64,000 bases of DNA from Polyangium sp. 6x1 (GTDB taxonomy: Bacteria; Myxococcota_A; Polyangia; Polyangiales; Polyangiaceae): assembly GCF_029946515.1 (NCBI RefSeq), contig NZ_JARZHH010000022.1:1-64000 (forward strand), written 5' to 3'. Shown in pieces: positions 16,999 to 26,476 of the stretch (the stretch's first letter is position 1; every line of letters starts with the position of its first letter). The notes under the pieces are model-generated. The model made no database searches. It was not told the origin of the DNA and saw nothing but the letters and a program-made list of their open reading frames with translations. Both the position numbers and the translations under genes were made by a program.

Positions 16999-18072
16999 TC
17001 ACCGAGAGGGGGACGGCGCCGCGTCGCGCTTGCGGCACGGCCCCATTTCCTTGAGCACCTCGAGCGGCAGCGCCACGTCCAACGAGAATCGCCCGCCCCG
17101 CGGCTTGATCGTCGCGTAATCGAGCAGCTCCCGCAGCCGTTCGTCGCCCTCGTCCTCGGCGCCCGCGCGGGCCAGGCTCAGGGCCGCGCCCATCGATTTC
17201 GCGAGATCCGTCACGTCAGCCTCGTTCGCACCATTCACGTCCGCCACGATGGCCACGTCCTCCGACGTGTCCACGTGCAGATCCACGCGGTCGATCGCGG
17301 CCCGGATCCGCGCGGCGATCTCGCCTTGCCCCTCGGGCAACATGTCGGCGAGCTCGTCGGGCGACAGCACCCCGTAAATGTCGCCGTACACCGACCATTC
17401 CGGGATCGACGAATCGCGCGGCGGCGACTTCGATTCGAGCCGCTCGATCGCCGCTTCGATCTCCTTCACGTCCGCGCCGGCGAGGACGATCTCGTCCCCC
17501 CACGCCCCGAGCACGCCGCGGCCCTCCGCGTCCTCCCAGATCGTGCCCTTCTCGCCGAACGAGCGCTTCGGCCAGCCGCTCCTGTCGAACTTCGCCGCGC
17601 CCTCTGCGACCGATAGGATCGCCACCTTGCTCGACGACATCGCGATCCGATCGACGTCCTTCAAAAGGTCGATCCCGAACTGCTCTTTGAACACTTCCCG
17701 GCCGCGCCCGCGGCGTTGATTCTCGGCCTGCTCCTCCAGCATGCAATCGAGCCAGATCTGCCCGATCGGCGACTCCTTCAGCGCCGCGACCTCGAACACG
17801 ACCGCGCTCTTGCCCTTCTCGATCGGCAACGCCACGAGCAGCGGATCCCGCTTTCGCAGAACGCTCTCCTCCTCCCCGGGCTTCGGCGCCGCGGGCGGCA
17901 AGGTCCTCCGTTTTCGGTTGCGCTCTTCTTCCCAGGCCTTCGGGAACCGCGGGAACTCGGCTTTGAGCACGCGCTCGGGCTTCTTGGGTTTGTCCCCCCG
18001 CGACATCAAGAAGGCCGACAGCCCGAGGAGCGCGGCGAACGCGACGAGCCAGGCCACCCGTCTCATCCTCAT
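16999..18072 (-). CDS. Membrane-anchored protein of unknown function at the end of an ABC operon
   Basis: The 357-residue product starts MRMRRVAWLVAFAALLGLSA, a single N-terminal membrane anchor with no lipobox. A basic Pro-rich stretch and a soluble alpha/beta domain follow (VVFEVAALKESPIGQIWLD onward), presumably periplasmic. I do not recognise the domain. The ATG overlaps the stop of the ABC permease gene (TGATG) behind a GGAAGGA ribosome site, so the three genes ATPase-permease-this form one translationally coupled operon. It may be a substrate or accessory factor of the exporter. Confidence 0.75.
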   Translation of the reverse strand: MRMRRVAWLVAFAALLGLSAFLMSRGDKPKKPERVLKAEFPRFPKAWEEERNRKRRTLPPAAPKPGEEESVLRKRDPLLVALPIEKGKSAVVFEVAALKESPIGQIWLDCMLEEQAENQRRGRGREVFKEQFGIDLLKDVDRIAMSSSKVAILSVAEGAAKFDRSGWPKRSFGEKGTIWEDAEGRGVLGAWGDEIVLAGADVKEIEAAIERLESKSPPRDSSIPEWSVYGDIYGVLSPDELADMLPEGQGEIAARIRAAIDRVDLHVDTSEDVAIVADVNGANEADVTDLAKSMGAALSLARAGAEDEGDERLRELLDYATIKPRGGRFSLDVALPLEVLKEMGPCRKRDAAPSPSR

Positions 18073-18905
18073 CAGAAATCCTTCCGTTCGAAGAGGTGAA
18101 TGCCGAGCGAGAGCGCTGCGAGGCCGAAGACCACGAGCCCGAAGAGCAAGCTCGTCAATGCGGCGGGATCGACCGGCTCGGACCCCGCGATCTCCGCGGC
18201 CGAGCGCCCGAGCGAAGAGACCCGCGGCAAGAACAACGTGAGCCCCCGAAAAATCGAGCGCGAGATCCCCGGATCGAAAAACTCCGCGATCCGCTCCCGC
18301 TCCCCGGCCACGATCCCGAGCAGGACGAGCGCGCCCCCGGACGCCGCCGAGAGCGCCGCGCTGCGCGCCGCGATCGCGACCGTCAGCATCGCGCCGTAAA
18401 TGGCGGAGAACGTCACGCTGGCGAGCAACGCCGAGACGATGAGCCGCCCCGAATACACGCCCGTCTTCACGCCGAAGATCAAGACGAGCCCGCCCGCGCC
18501 ATAAAGCGCGCCGAGCAGCGCGAGCGCGAGCACGCCGAGGAACGTGCCCACGACGAGCTCGAAGCGCCGCACCGGCAGCGAGAGCAGGTGCTCGATCCGC
18601 CCCGGCGCGAGCAGGCTCGGGCCGAAATCGGCGCACGCGACCACGCCGAAGAGCAGGCCCCCGTAAAAGATCAGATACGACGACGCCACGAACACCGGCC
18701 GCAGCGCCACGTCCGCCGCGCGGATCTGCGTGTTCACCGATTTGCCGAAGAGCCGCGTCGCCGCGAGCGCCCCGTCCACGACGTCCATCCGCAAGGACAA
18801 ACCGATCACCACGAGCCCCAGGGTGATCCCGAGGCCGAGCGCGAGGAACCAGCGCCGCGACGCCGCCTCGCGCAGGAGATCCCTGGCCACGACAAACGAT
18901 TTCAC
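18072..18905 (-). CDS. ABC transporter permease (ABC-2 type)
   Basis: The 277-residue product has six hydrophobic segments in ABC-2 arrangement. It begins MKSFVVARDLLREAASRRWF and ends LGIHLFERKDF, the usual terminus of this class. The GTG start at 18905-18903 overlaps the ATPase stop as GTGA. Together with the ATPase it should form an inner-membrane exporter or a machine acting on membrane or envelope components. The substrate is not known. Confidence 0.88.
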   Translation of the reverse strand: MKSFVVARDLLREAASRRWFLALGLGITLGLVVIGLSLRMDVVDGALAATRLFGKSVNTQIRAADVALRPVFVASSYLIFYGGLLFGVVACADFGPSLLAPGRIEHLLSLPVRRFELVVGTFLGVLALALLGALYGAGGLVLIFGVKTGVYSGRLIVSALLASVTFSAIYGAMLTVAIAARSAALSAASGGALVLLGIVAGERERIAEFFDPGISRSIFRGLTLFLPRVSSLGRSAAEIAGSEPVDPAALTSLLFGLVVFGLAALSLGIHLFERKDF

Positions 18906-19831
18906 GCGCGCTTCCGCTCCTCGCCCTGACCGAGCGCCTCCGCCAGCACGTCCTCGAGATCCCGCACGTCGTGCGTGAGCCCCACGAGCCGCGCCCCCGT
19001 GCGCCGCGCCTGATCCAAAAGATCATTGAGCGCCGTGGGATCCGGCGCATCCACGACGAACACCCCCTCGCCCTCCCCGGGCCGATAGCCGAACACCGCG
19101 AGCGCCTCCGCGTCGACGGGCGGGGCAAACCGCACGCGATACCGCGTCTCGCTCCCGCAAAGCGCCTCGATCGGCCCTTCGCGGAGCAGCCGCCCGCCCG
19201 AGAGAATGCCGATCCGATCGCAGACCCGCTCCGTCTCCGACAGCAGGTGCGAATTCAGAAACAACGTCGCGCCCCGCGCCCGCTCCTCCGCGAGGATACG
19301 CCGGATCTCGGCCCGACCGAGCGGATCGACGCCGTCCGTCGGCTCGTCGAGCACGAGCAGCATCGGCCCGCCGAGCAGCGCCGCCGCGAGCCCGAGCCGC
19401 TGGCGCATTCCCTTGGAAAAACCTCCGATGCGCCGCCCCTCCTCCCCCGACAAACCCACCCGCCCGATCTGCCGACGCACCTCGTCGTCGGCCCGCGGGA
19501 TCCCTTTCAGCCGCGCCACGCTCGCCAGGAATTGCACGGGTGTGAACGCGTGCGGCAAAAAGAGGCGCTCGGGCAGATACCCGACCTGCCCGCGCGCGGC
19601 CGGATCCTCCGGGTCCTTGCCGAGGACCCGCACGACGCCCGCGCTCGGCCGCACGACGCCGAGCAGCGCCTTGATGAACGTGGTCTTTCCCGCGCCATTG
19701 AGCCCGATCAGGCCAAACGCGGCGCCCTCGTCGACCCCGAGATCGAGCCCCGCGAGCGCCTCCTTCCCCGCGCCCCGCGAAAAGCCGCCGCCGTACGTCT
19801 TGCGCAGCCCCCGGGCCTCGATGGCCAGCAT
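18902..19831 (-). CDS. ABC transporter ATP-binding protein
   Basis: The 309-residue product carries Walker A GLNGAGKTTF, Q-loop region GYLPERLFL, signature FSKGMRQRLGLAAAL, Walker B MLLVLDEPTDGVD and the H-loop NSHLL. All motifs are intact, so it is an active ATPase of the ABC-2 exporter class. The start MLAIEARGLRK at 19831 is chosen because the open frame upstream is not ABC-like. It is first in a three-gene coupled operon (ATPase, permease, membrane-anchored unknown). It follows the CHAT-protein gene by only 13 bp in the same direction. Confidence 0.93.
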   Translation of the reverse strand: MLAIEARGLRKTYGGGFSRGAGKEALAGLDLGVDEGAAFGLIGLNGAGKTTFIKALLGVVRPSAGVVRVLGKDPEDPAARGQVGYLPERLFLPHAFTPVQFLASVARLKGIPRADDEVRRQIGRVGLSGEEGRRIGGFSKGMRQRLGLAAALLGGPMLLVLDEPTDGVDPLGRAEIRRILAEERARGATLFLNSHLLSETERVCDRIGILSGGRLLREGPIEALCGSETRYRVRFAPPVDAEALAVFGYRPGEGEGVFVVDAPDPTALNDLLDQARRTGARLVGLTHDVRDLEDVLAEALGQGEERKRA

Positions 19832-19844
19832 GGCCGAGACCCTA

Positions 19845-22800
19845 TCACCGATGCCGGCGCCGCGCGACGAGCGCGAGGAACCCGAAGAGCCCCACGAGCC
19901 CGAGCGGCCCCTCCCCCGTCGACGCGGGGAGCGCACACGTGCACCCACGCGGGCCTGGCATGACCGGCATGACCCGCGGCGGTTCGTGCGGTATTCGCCG
20001 ATCGCCAATGACCTCGACCAGCGGGCCCATCGGCGATGGATCCCCAAACACGCCGAAGCTCGCCCAGAAGTACGGGTGCGACGTGGGTGCGTCGGCGAGC
20101 ATCGCGAGCTGCACGTCCCGGAGCGCAGAGCTCCGGCCGCTGCCCTTCGTGATGCGCTGGTAGTAGTTCACCATGAGCCGCTGCGTCTCCTCGTCCGCGA
20201 CCTTCCACAAGCTCGCGACGAGCGACTCGGCGCCGGCCACGACGAGCGCGCGCCGCAGGCCGTACACGCCCTCGCCGCGCTGCACGTCGCCGAGGCCCGT
20301 CTCGCACGCCGAGAGCACGACGAGCTTGGTGCCCCAAAGATCGAGCGAGCTCGCCTCGAGCGCCGTGAGGATCCCGTCCTCGCCGCCGCCGCCTTTCCTC
20401 GCGTTCGCCCCCGCGAGCGCGAGCCCCGAGCGGAGCAGCGGATCGTCCGGCAGCCAGTCCGGTGCTGCTTCGAGCTCGAGCCCCCGTTCGTTGGTCGACG
20501 TGCGGGGGCTACGCTCCTCGATCGGAGCTGCGCCCCCGCCCCCCGGCGCCGCCGCGCGCGCCGCCGCGCCCTTCGCGGACAGGAAAAACCCGTGCGTCGC
20601 CACGTGCACGATCCGCGGCGCGTGCGCCTTCTTCAGCGTCGACTCCGTCGCCTCCAGGTCCACGTGCACCGCGGCGCCCGGCAGGATCGGGGCGAGCGCG
20701 CGCGCCTCGGCCGCCGTCGCCGGCAGCGGCTCGAAGTACGCCTTTTCGAGGCCACGTGTCTTCGCGTCGGGTTTGTCCCCGAGCATCACGAGCGCGCTCT
20801 CCCCCTGCTCACGCCGCCCGAACGCCGGGTTCGCCACGACGAGCGCGCCCTGCCCCGACGGCGCCGTGCGCGAGAGGCGCAGGAGATCACGCCCGCTCGT
20901 GAGGTACGAGATCTCGAACCGCTCGACCAGATACCGCCCATCCTCATCGACGAGCGCCGCGAACGGCACGAGCGAGAGCGCGCCGTCGGCCGCGATCATG
21001 AGCTTGGTTTTTCCCCCGACGAGCGGCCGGATCTTGCGCATGACGAGCTCGTCGAGCGCCCGCGCCGGCGGCTTCGGATCCTTGTCGAGCGACGACGTGA
21101 GCGTCTCGCGCAGCGCCTTCGTCGCCTCCTCGATCGGCGCGCTCTCGCCGAGATCGACGAACGCCACCTTCCCCGAGGCGTCGAGCACGTACGCCGCGAA
21201 GCGCGGCGGCCCGTCGCGGCTCGGCATGTCCGTGTCGGCCGAGCGCCGCGGCACGTACAACGAGAGCTCCACGAGCGCCGTCCCCGCCGGCACCTCGGCT
21301 TGCACGCGCTCGATCGTGACGGGCGTCTCCTCGGCGCGGAACACGTCGCTCCGCCCGCCCATCTGCTCCTCGATCGCGCGCGCCTTCTCCTCGCGCCGCG
21401 TGATCTCTGCTTTGAACTCGTCGAGCGGCGCGCCTGCGGGCCCTCGCATGGCGAGCCGCGCGACCTCGCTGCGCGCCGCGGCGAGCTCGTCCGCGAGCTT
21501 CGCCTCCTCGGGCCCGAGCTTGCGCCGGAGCGCCGCGTTCGAGCTCGCCATGACGTCGAGCACGCGCCCTTTGCGCTGGAAGATCGTGGTCAGCGCGAGC
21601 TTTTTCGCGTCCGCGTCCGCGGGCATCGTCCGCGCGTGCAGGCTCGTCAGGAAATCGGTCCCCACGCGCATCGTCGCGACGAACGCGCGCTTCTGCGCCT
21701 CGGATCCACCGGCGATCACGAGCGCCGCCTGCCGCTCGCGGATCTCGGCCGCCCGCGTCGCGGCGCGGAGCGCGAGGTCTTGCTTGCCCGTATCCACGTA
21801 GAGCGCGGCGAGCCCTTCGAGCACCGCCGCCACCTTTTCGTACTCGGCGCCGAACGTCTTCTCGAAGATCGAAATCGCCCGCTTGTAATGCCCCTCGGCT
21901 TCGCCCCCGTTCTCCGACGTTCGGGGCTTCGGCTCGCCTTTGGCGCCCTGCGCCCCGAGCCCCCCCTGCCGCCGCGCGAGATCCGCGAGATCGAGCAGCG
22001 ACGCCGCGACGAACGGGTGCTCCTTTCCGAACGTCTTTTCACGCGCCGCGAGCGCCTCGTCGTGGAGCTTCTTCGCGGCCGCCGCGTCTCCGCGCATCTC
22101 GCGGATGCGCCCGAGGATCGCCCGCGCCTCGGCCCGATCCGGGTGCATGGGCGGCAAGACCTCGTCGAGGATCGCGAGCGCCCGCGCCGCGTGGGTCTCG
22201 GCTTTTTCGAGCTTCTGCGCGCGCCGGTAGAGCTCGGCGAGGTCCGCCGACACCGCGGCGACGGACTTGTCCTTTGGACCCTTCGTCTTTTCGTCATGGG
22301 TGAGCGTGCGGAAAAGCAGCCCCTCGGCGCGGGAAAAATCTCCCTTCTGCGTCGCGATGCGCCCGAGGATCCGCTGCAAGGCGACCCGCAGCTCCGGCGC
22401 GTCCTTCCCCTTTTCGGCGTTCTTGTCGAGGATCGCTTGCGCGCGCAAAAGCCTCGGCTCGGCCTGGTCATACGCCCCCATCTCCACGTCGAGCACGGCG
22501 CGCGCCACGAGCGCGGTCGCGTACGCGAGGCTCGCTTCCCCCGCGCGTTCCTGCATGATGGCCACGATCTCGTCGAGGACGACCTGCGTGCCCGGATAGT
22601 CCTGCAGCGCAAGCCGCGTCTCCGCGAGCTCGGCCATCTCCCTCGTGGCGTTGAAGCGAAATCCCCCCACGTCCGCGCTCCGCTCGACGGCCTGCGCGCG
22701 CACCGGCTCGGCCCGCGTGTAGCGGCCGGTCTCGTGGTACAAACGGCCGAGGTTCGTGAGCAGATACGAATAGGGTTTTCGATCGCGCGTGACGTCCTCG

Positions 22801-23429
22801 CAGATCTTGATCGCGCGGAGCAGCGCCGCCTCGGCCTCGTCGTACCGCCCGAGCGCCTTCAGCGACTCCGCCCTCGCCGCGATCGGCCCGATCGAGGCCT
22901 CCCCCTCCACGCCACGGCCCGCCTTCACGGCGAGCACGATCTCACGGTCGAGCAGCGTGATCGCGCGCGCGTGCTCGCCTGCGGCTTGCAACACCTTCGC
23001 GAGCTCGTGGATGCGATAGCGAACATCCGCCTCGTTGTCCGGCCTCTTCTCGACGATCGCGAGCAGCTTCTCCCGGTACGGCACGGCGCGGGCGTACTGC
23101 TTTTTCCCCTCGTGAATGTCCGCCATCTGGCGCAGGCTCATCTTCGTCCACACGCTCTCCGGATCGATCTTCTCCCGGATCACGAGGGCCTTCTGCGCCG
23201 GCGCGAGCGCCGCGTCGTATTGCTCCTTTTCGAGCAGCTTCTGGGCCTCGCTGACGAGCGTCTGCGACTCCGCCAGCGCCGCCTGCTGCGCGCTCGTGAG
23301 CGGTCCTTTCGCGGGCGCCGCGCTCGGCGCCGGCGGCGGCGCGCCCATCCCCGGCGCCGCGGCGAGCGTCCCCCCCGCGAGCAGCAACACCGAGGAGATC
23401 CGACGGAACGTGCGGTAAGCTCGCGCCAT
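19845..23429 (-). CDS. Secreted TPR-CHAT protein with MYXO-CTERM-like tail
   Basis: The 1194-residue product has a signal peptide (residues 1-30, RRISSVLLLAGGTLAAA), then many tetratricopeptide-type helical repeats (about 50-600). A CHAT (caspase-HetF) protease domain follows, with catalytic His946 in HVATHGFF and Cys1042 in VLSACETGLG. CHAT domains are caspase-like cysteine peptidases. The last 33 residues (GCTC, a short spacer, one membrane helix, then ARRRHR) resemble the MYXO-CTERM surface-sorting signal. The protein is thus predicted to be exported and surface-anchored, unlike the cytoplasmic CHAT proteins of known immune systems. Its ATG overlaps the divergent esterase start. Confidence 0.9.
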   Translation of the reverse strand: MARAYRTFRRISSVLLLAGGTLAAAPGMGAPPPAPSAAPAKGPLTSAQQAALAESQTLVSEAQKLLEKEQYDAALAPAQKALVIREKIDPESVWTKMSLRQMADIHEGKKQYARAVPYREKLLAIVEKRPDNEADVRYRIHELAKVLQAAGEHARAITLLDREIVLAVKAGRGVEGEASIGPIAARAESLKALGRYDEAEAALLRAIKICEDVTRDRKPYSYLLTNLGRLYHETGRYTRAEPVRAQAVERSADVGGFRFNATREMAELAETRLALQDYPGTQVVLDEIVAIMQERAGEASLAYATALVARAVLDVEMGAYDQAEPRLLRAQAILDKNAEKGKDAPELRVALQRILGRIATQKGDFSRAEGLLFRTLTHDEKTKGPKDKSVAAVSADLAELYRRAQKLEKAETHAARALAILDEVLPPMHPDRAEARAILGRIREMRGDAAAAKKLHDEALAAREKTFGKEHPFVAASLLDLADLARRQGGLGAQGAKGEPKPRTSENGGEAEGHYKRAISIFEKTFGAEYEKVAAVLEGLAALYVDTGKQDLALRAATRAAEIRERQAALVIAGGSEAQKRAFVATMRVGTDFLTSLHARTMPADADAKKLALTTIFQRKGRVLDVMASSNAALRRKLGPEEAKLADELAAARSEVARLAMRGPAGAPLDEFKAEITRREEKARAIEEQMGGRSDVFRAEETPVTIERVQAEVPAGTALVELSLYVPRRSADTDMPSRDGPPRFAAYVLDASGKVAFVDLGESAPIEEATKALRETLTSSLDKDPKPPARALDELVMRKIRPLVGGKTKLMIAADGALSLVPFAALVDEDGRYLVERFEISYLTSGRDLLRLSRTAPSGQGALVVANPAFGRREQGESALVMLGDKPDAKTRGLEKAYFEPLPATAAEARALAPILPGAAVHVDLEATESTLKKAHAPRIVHVATHGFFLSAKGAAARAAAPGGGGAAPIEERSPRTSTNERGLELEAAPDWLPDDPLLRSGLALAGANARKGGGGEDGILTALEASSLDLWGTKLVVLSACETGLGDVQRGEGVYGLRRALVVAGAESLVASLWKVADEETQRLMVNYYQRITKGSGRSSALRDVQLAMLADAPTSHPYFWASFGVFGDPSPMGPLVEVIGDRRIPHEPPRVMPVMPGPRGCTCALPASTGEGPLGLVGLFGFLALVARRRHR

Positions 23430-23430
23430 G
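23427..23430. promoter_or_regulatory. Overlapping divergent start codons (CATG)
   Basis: The tetramer CATG holds the ATG of the CHAT gene (23429-23427, minus strand) and the ATG of the esterase gene (23428-23430, plus strand). Both proteins need these first residues for intact signal peptides. Each promoter and ribosome site must therefore lie inside the other gene's coding sequence. Confidence 0.8.
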
Positions 23431-24372
23431 ACGCGCTTCTACCCCTCCCTCGTCTTCGCATCCATCCCGTTGTTCTTTGCCCTGGCCTGCGCCTCGAATC
23501 CCTCGGGGTCGAGCGGCACCGCGGGCTCGGGAGGCGCCGGCGGCGCCGGCGGCTCGGGCGGCGAGGATCCCGGCGAGCTCGTGGTCGGCGGCGATCGCCC
23601 CGTCACGGTCCACGTCCCGCCCGGCCTCGACCCGGCCAAACCCTCCCCGCTCGTGATCCTGCTCCACGGCTACAGCGCCTCCGGCCTCGTCCAGGAGCTC
23701 CTCTTTCAATTGAAACCCCAGGCCGACCAGCACGGCTTCTTGTACGCGCACCCGGACGGCACGCCCGACGCGGACTCGAAGCGCTTCTGGAACGCGACCG
23801 ACGCGTGCTGCGATTTCGGTAGCGTGGGCGTCGACGACGTCGCCTACCTCTCGGGCCTCGTCACCGAGATCGGCCAGCATTACAAGGTCGACCCGAAGCG
23901 CGTCTATTTCGTGGGTCATTCCAACGGCGGCTTCATGTCGCACCGGCTGGCCTGCGACCGCTCGGACCTCGTCGCCGGCATCGCGAGCCTCGCGGGCGCG
24001 ACGTGGAGCGATCCGTCGAAATGCCCGGCCGAAAAACCCGTCGCGGTGCTGCAAATTCACGGCACGGCGGACGACACCGTGCCCTATGACGGCGAGTCGA
24101 TCATGGGCGTGAGTATTCCCGGCGCCGTGGCGACGACCGAACAATGGGCCGAGAAAAACGGCTGCGCGCTCACGCCCTCCGCGGGGGAAGCGCTCGACCT
24201 CGACGCGACGATCGAGGGCGCCGAGACCAGCGTCACGCGATACACGACGGGCTGCAAAGCCGGCGGCGCGGCCGAGCTCTGGACGATCGACGGCGGGACG
24301 CACGTCCCTGGTCTCGGCGCGAATTTCGCTCCTAAGGTGGTGGAGTGGCTCCTCGCGCACCCGAAGCCGTGA
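23428..24372 (+). CDS. LpqC-type esterase lipoprotein (PHB depolymerase/feruloyl esterase family)
   Basis: The 314-residue product has a lipoprotein signal ending FALACAS, a Gly/Ser-rich linker, and an alpha/beta-hydrolase domain of the LpqC/CE1 type. It shows VILLHGYSASG, the nucleophile elbow GHSNGGFMSH, the acid residue in HGTADDTVPY and the histidine in DGGTHVPG. All catalytic residues are present, so this is probably an active secreted esterase on polyesters or plant esters; the substrate is not defined by sequence. It is convergent with the cytochrome gene (only 3 bp between stops). Confidence 0.9.
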   Translation: MTRFYPSLVFASIPLFFALACASNPSGSSGTAGSGGAGGAGGSGGEDPGELVVGGDRPVTVHVPPGLDPAKPSPLVILLHGYSASGLVQELLFQLKPQADQHGFLYAHPDGTPDADSKRFWNATDACCDFGSVGVDDVAYLSGLVTEIGQHYKVDPKRVYFVGHSNGGFMSHRLACDRSDLVAGIASLAGATWSDPSKCPAEKPVAVLQIHGTADDTVPYDGESIMGVSIPGAVATTEQWAEKNGCALTPSAGEALDLDATIEGAETSVTRYTTGCKAGGAAELWTIDGGTHVPGLGANFAPKVVEWLLAHPKP

Positions 24373-24375
24373 ACC

Positions 24376-25890
24376 TCACTGGGGCACGTAGGGCAGCGGC
24401 TGCGTCGGGGTCACGGTATCGGTGAGCGCCTTCAGGTACGCCACGAGCGCCGCCTCTTCCTGCGCCGTCAGCCCCAGGTTCCCGATCAGGCCGAGCCGGC
24501 CGGCCTGGTTCGGGGTATCGAACTCCGCGGCCGGCCAGCACCCCCTCTGCATCGCCTCGTCCGCCCTCGTCCCGGGCGGGCAGTTCACTTTGTCCTGGAG
24601 CAGCATCGACGTATTGTAGAAGTGGACCACCTGCTCGAGGCTCTTGAAATAGCCATTGTGCATGTAGGCCTTCGGGAACCCGTCGCCGCGGCGCTTGTCG
24701 ACGTTGCGCAGCGTCGGGGTCTTGAAGTGGCCGGCGAGGGGCGTCGCCGCCGGGCTCGCCGCGTTGAACAAGGTGCTGGGATCCGCGTGCCCGAGGATCC
24801 CGGCGTCACCGCGGGCCGGATCGAAGTTCTCGATCTCGAAGTTCGGCGGAACGCCGATGTGGTGATAAGCAAAGTCGCTGTAGACCTGGTTCCGCTCGTC
24901 GCCCTTGGAGCCGAGGGCGGGCCCGAAGAACGTCGAATTGTGGCTGTTGTGGCACCCCGCGCACCTCGCGTTCTTCAGGCTGGTGTTCAGCCCCGAGTCA
25001 TTGCGACCATAAAAGAGATCGTGCCCCAGGTTCTCCTGGGGCGTCAGGCTGGAGAACGGGAGCGCGAGGACCTGCTCGCCCTGGGCATTCTGGACTTTGT
25101 TGCCCTGGTCGCGTCGGGAGCTGAACGAGTTCACCTCGGAGGAATGCTGCCAGGCCGAGAGCGCGAGCGCGACGCGCTTGAAGCTGATGGCCGGATCGGC
25201 GCATTGGATCGGCGCGCCCCAGGCCTTCGTGTAGAGCGCTGCGTAAGTGGACGACTTGACGTGCAGGCAGACCGCCTGCGCGCCGGGCAGGCCGTGATCG
25301 AGGCCGTCGGGAACATTCTGCTCGGCGTCGTTCGGAAAGGGCCCGAGCGCCTGATCCGCGAGCGGCCCGAGGAAGAGGCCATACGCCGCCTGGAGGGACG
25401 CACTGCCACCGAAGATCTCCGTGCCCACATGCGCGGTCGCGCCCGCGCCCGTGAACGTCGGGAGCGCCACGAACGGCGCCGCCGTGCCCTCGGCGCGTCC
25501 ATCCCAGAACGTACCCCCGGTGCAAAAAGGCATGATGCGGAGGGCGCACGCGACGGAGGGAGGAATCAGGCTGACGGTGACAGTCTTGGCCGTCTCGCCG
25601 AACGCCGGGCTGAAGCTCGCATAGGCGTTGCTGGGAGGTTTGCGGAACCCGACCGCCCTGGGATTGGCGCCCGGGATGGCGACGCCGTGCAGGTTGATGC
25701 CGGCGACGGCCCCCGTCCAGCCGTGCGCGGCTTCGTGACAGGAATGGCACCCCTGGCGCGGCGGGGCCGAAATGTTGTCGAAAAAGACGCGCTTGCCAAG
25801 CTCCTCGAGGGCGGCCATGTCCTCGGCAAGGGCCGTCCCGCTCGTGAGCAACACCGCCGCGGACGCGAGCAGCGTCACGCGTTTCTTCAT
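24376..25890 (-). CDS. Diheme cytochrome c peroxidase-like protein
   Basis: The 504-residue product starts MKKRVTLLASAAVLLTSGTALAED, a Sec signal peptide. It contains two CXXCH haem-binding motifs: CHSCH near residue 50 and CAGCH near residue 300. The second domain has typical MauG/CcpA-family features (FKTPTLRNVD, AYMHNGYFKSLEQVVHFYNT). It should be a periplasmic diheme enzyme, either reducing peroxide or oxidising a partner. The family is larger than classical CcpA. The start is taken at 25890 because the signal peptide begins there. Confidence 0.88.
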   Translation of the reverse strand: MKKRVTLLASAAVLLTSGTALAEDMAALEELGKRVFFDNISAPPRQGCHSCHEAAHGWTGAVAGINLHGVAIPGANPRAVGFRKPPSNAYASFSPAFGETAKTVTVSLIPPSVACALRIMPFCTGGTFWDGRAEGTAAPFVALPTFTGAGATAHVGTEIFGGSASLQAAYGLFLGPLADQALGPFPNDAEQNVPDGLDHGLPGAQAVCLHVKSSTYAALYTKAWGAPIQCADPAISFKRVALALSAWQHSSEVNSFSSRRDQGNKVQNAQGEQVLALPFSSLTPQENLGHDLFYGRNDSGLNTSLKNARCAGCHNSHNSTFFGPALGSKGDERNQVYSDFAYHHIGVPPNFEIENFDPARGDAGILGHADPSTLFNAASPAATPLAGHFKTPTLRNVDKRRGDGFPKAYMHNGYFKSLEQVVHFYNTSMLLQDKVNCPPGTRADEAMQRGCWPAAEFDTPNQAGRLGLIGNLGLTAQEEAALVAYLKALTDTVTPTQPLPYVPQ

Positions 25891-26329
25891 CACCTTAAGG
25901 ACAATCACGATGGCTCTCTCCTGATGCTTCGAGGTCGGTCTCCGTCGGCTCGTCATGCTCCCCGCGCAAACACGCCTTTGCTTCGGGCTGGACCCTGACG
26001 TGGGGGCCATGCCCGCGACGCATGTCGTTCGTGGGTTCGTCAATGGCCACCACGCGCAGGAAAAGCACGGCGCGGTCCGCAAAGCAAAGCCAGTGCCAAC
26101 GAGATCGGTCGCGGGCGCGTTCTTGCTGCACGGCGAGACACCGGTCAGGCATTCCCATGAACCGCATGCGTAGCCCATTGGTTTGTCGTGATAGTACATT
26201 CGTACATGGATGCGCCGGACGTCGCGCCGAGCACGGGTGCCTGGCGCGATGCCTCGGCCCGAACGGCCCGGCGTCGGGCCCCAGCGCCAGATCACCCGAT
26301 GGCAGGCGACGGGCGTGACGCTTCGGCGT

Positions 26330-26349
26330 TGCACCCGTCGGGTGTTGCA
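26330..26349. promoter_or_regulatory. Inverted repeat upstream of the sigma54 promoter
   Basis: TGCACCC and GGGTGTTGCA form an imperfect inverted repeat around GTC, with one bulged T. It lies about 280 bp upstream of the -24 box. An activator or repressor site is possible. Confidence 0.4.
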
Positions 26350-26421
26350 GTTGCATGTTCCACGGACGGAAGCTCTACGTCTTTCCGCCGCGCGCGCCGG
26401 GCCTTCTGCTTCCGTCTCGGC

Positions 26422-26476
26422 CGAGCCTTTCGAGGCTCGCGCGTTTTGCGCGATCGCGCAAGCCGGGCTTGCGCGA
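26422..26476. promoter_or_regulatory. Cluster of strong inverted repeats, candidate activator sites
   Basis: Three overlapping or adjacent dyads occur. CGAGCCT-TTCG-AGGCTCG is at 26422-26439. A 16-bp palindrome TTGCGCGATCGCGCAA is at 26446-26461. TCGCGCAAGCC-G-GGCTTGCGCGA (11-bp arms) is at 26454-26476. They sit 150-210 bp upstream of the sigma54 -24 box, the usual distance for enhancer sites bound by sigma54 activators. The third could instead form a cruciform or mRNA hairpin. Confidence 0.55.

Noticed and set aside
19206-23822. A plus-strand open frame of about 1538 codons
   Set aside because: It is antisense to the CHAT and ABC ATPase genes, which have clear domains. Its translation is Arg/His/Leu-rich and low in complexity, the usual shadow of high-GC coding DNA.
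25955-26173. A 72-codon plus-strand open frame in the long intergenic region
   Set aside because: No ribosome site, no recognisable sequence and codon use unlike that of the neighbours.
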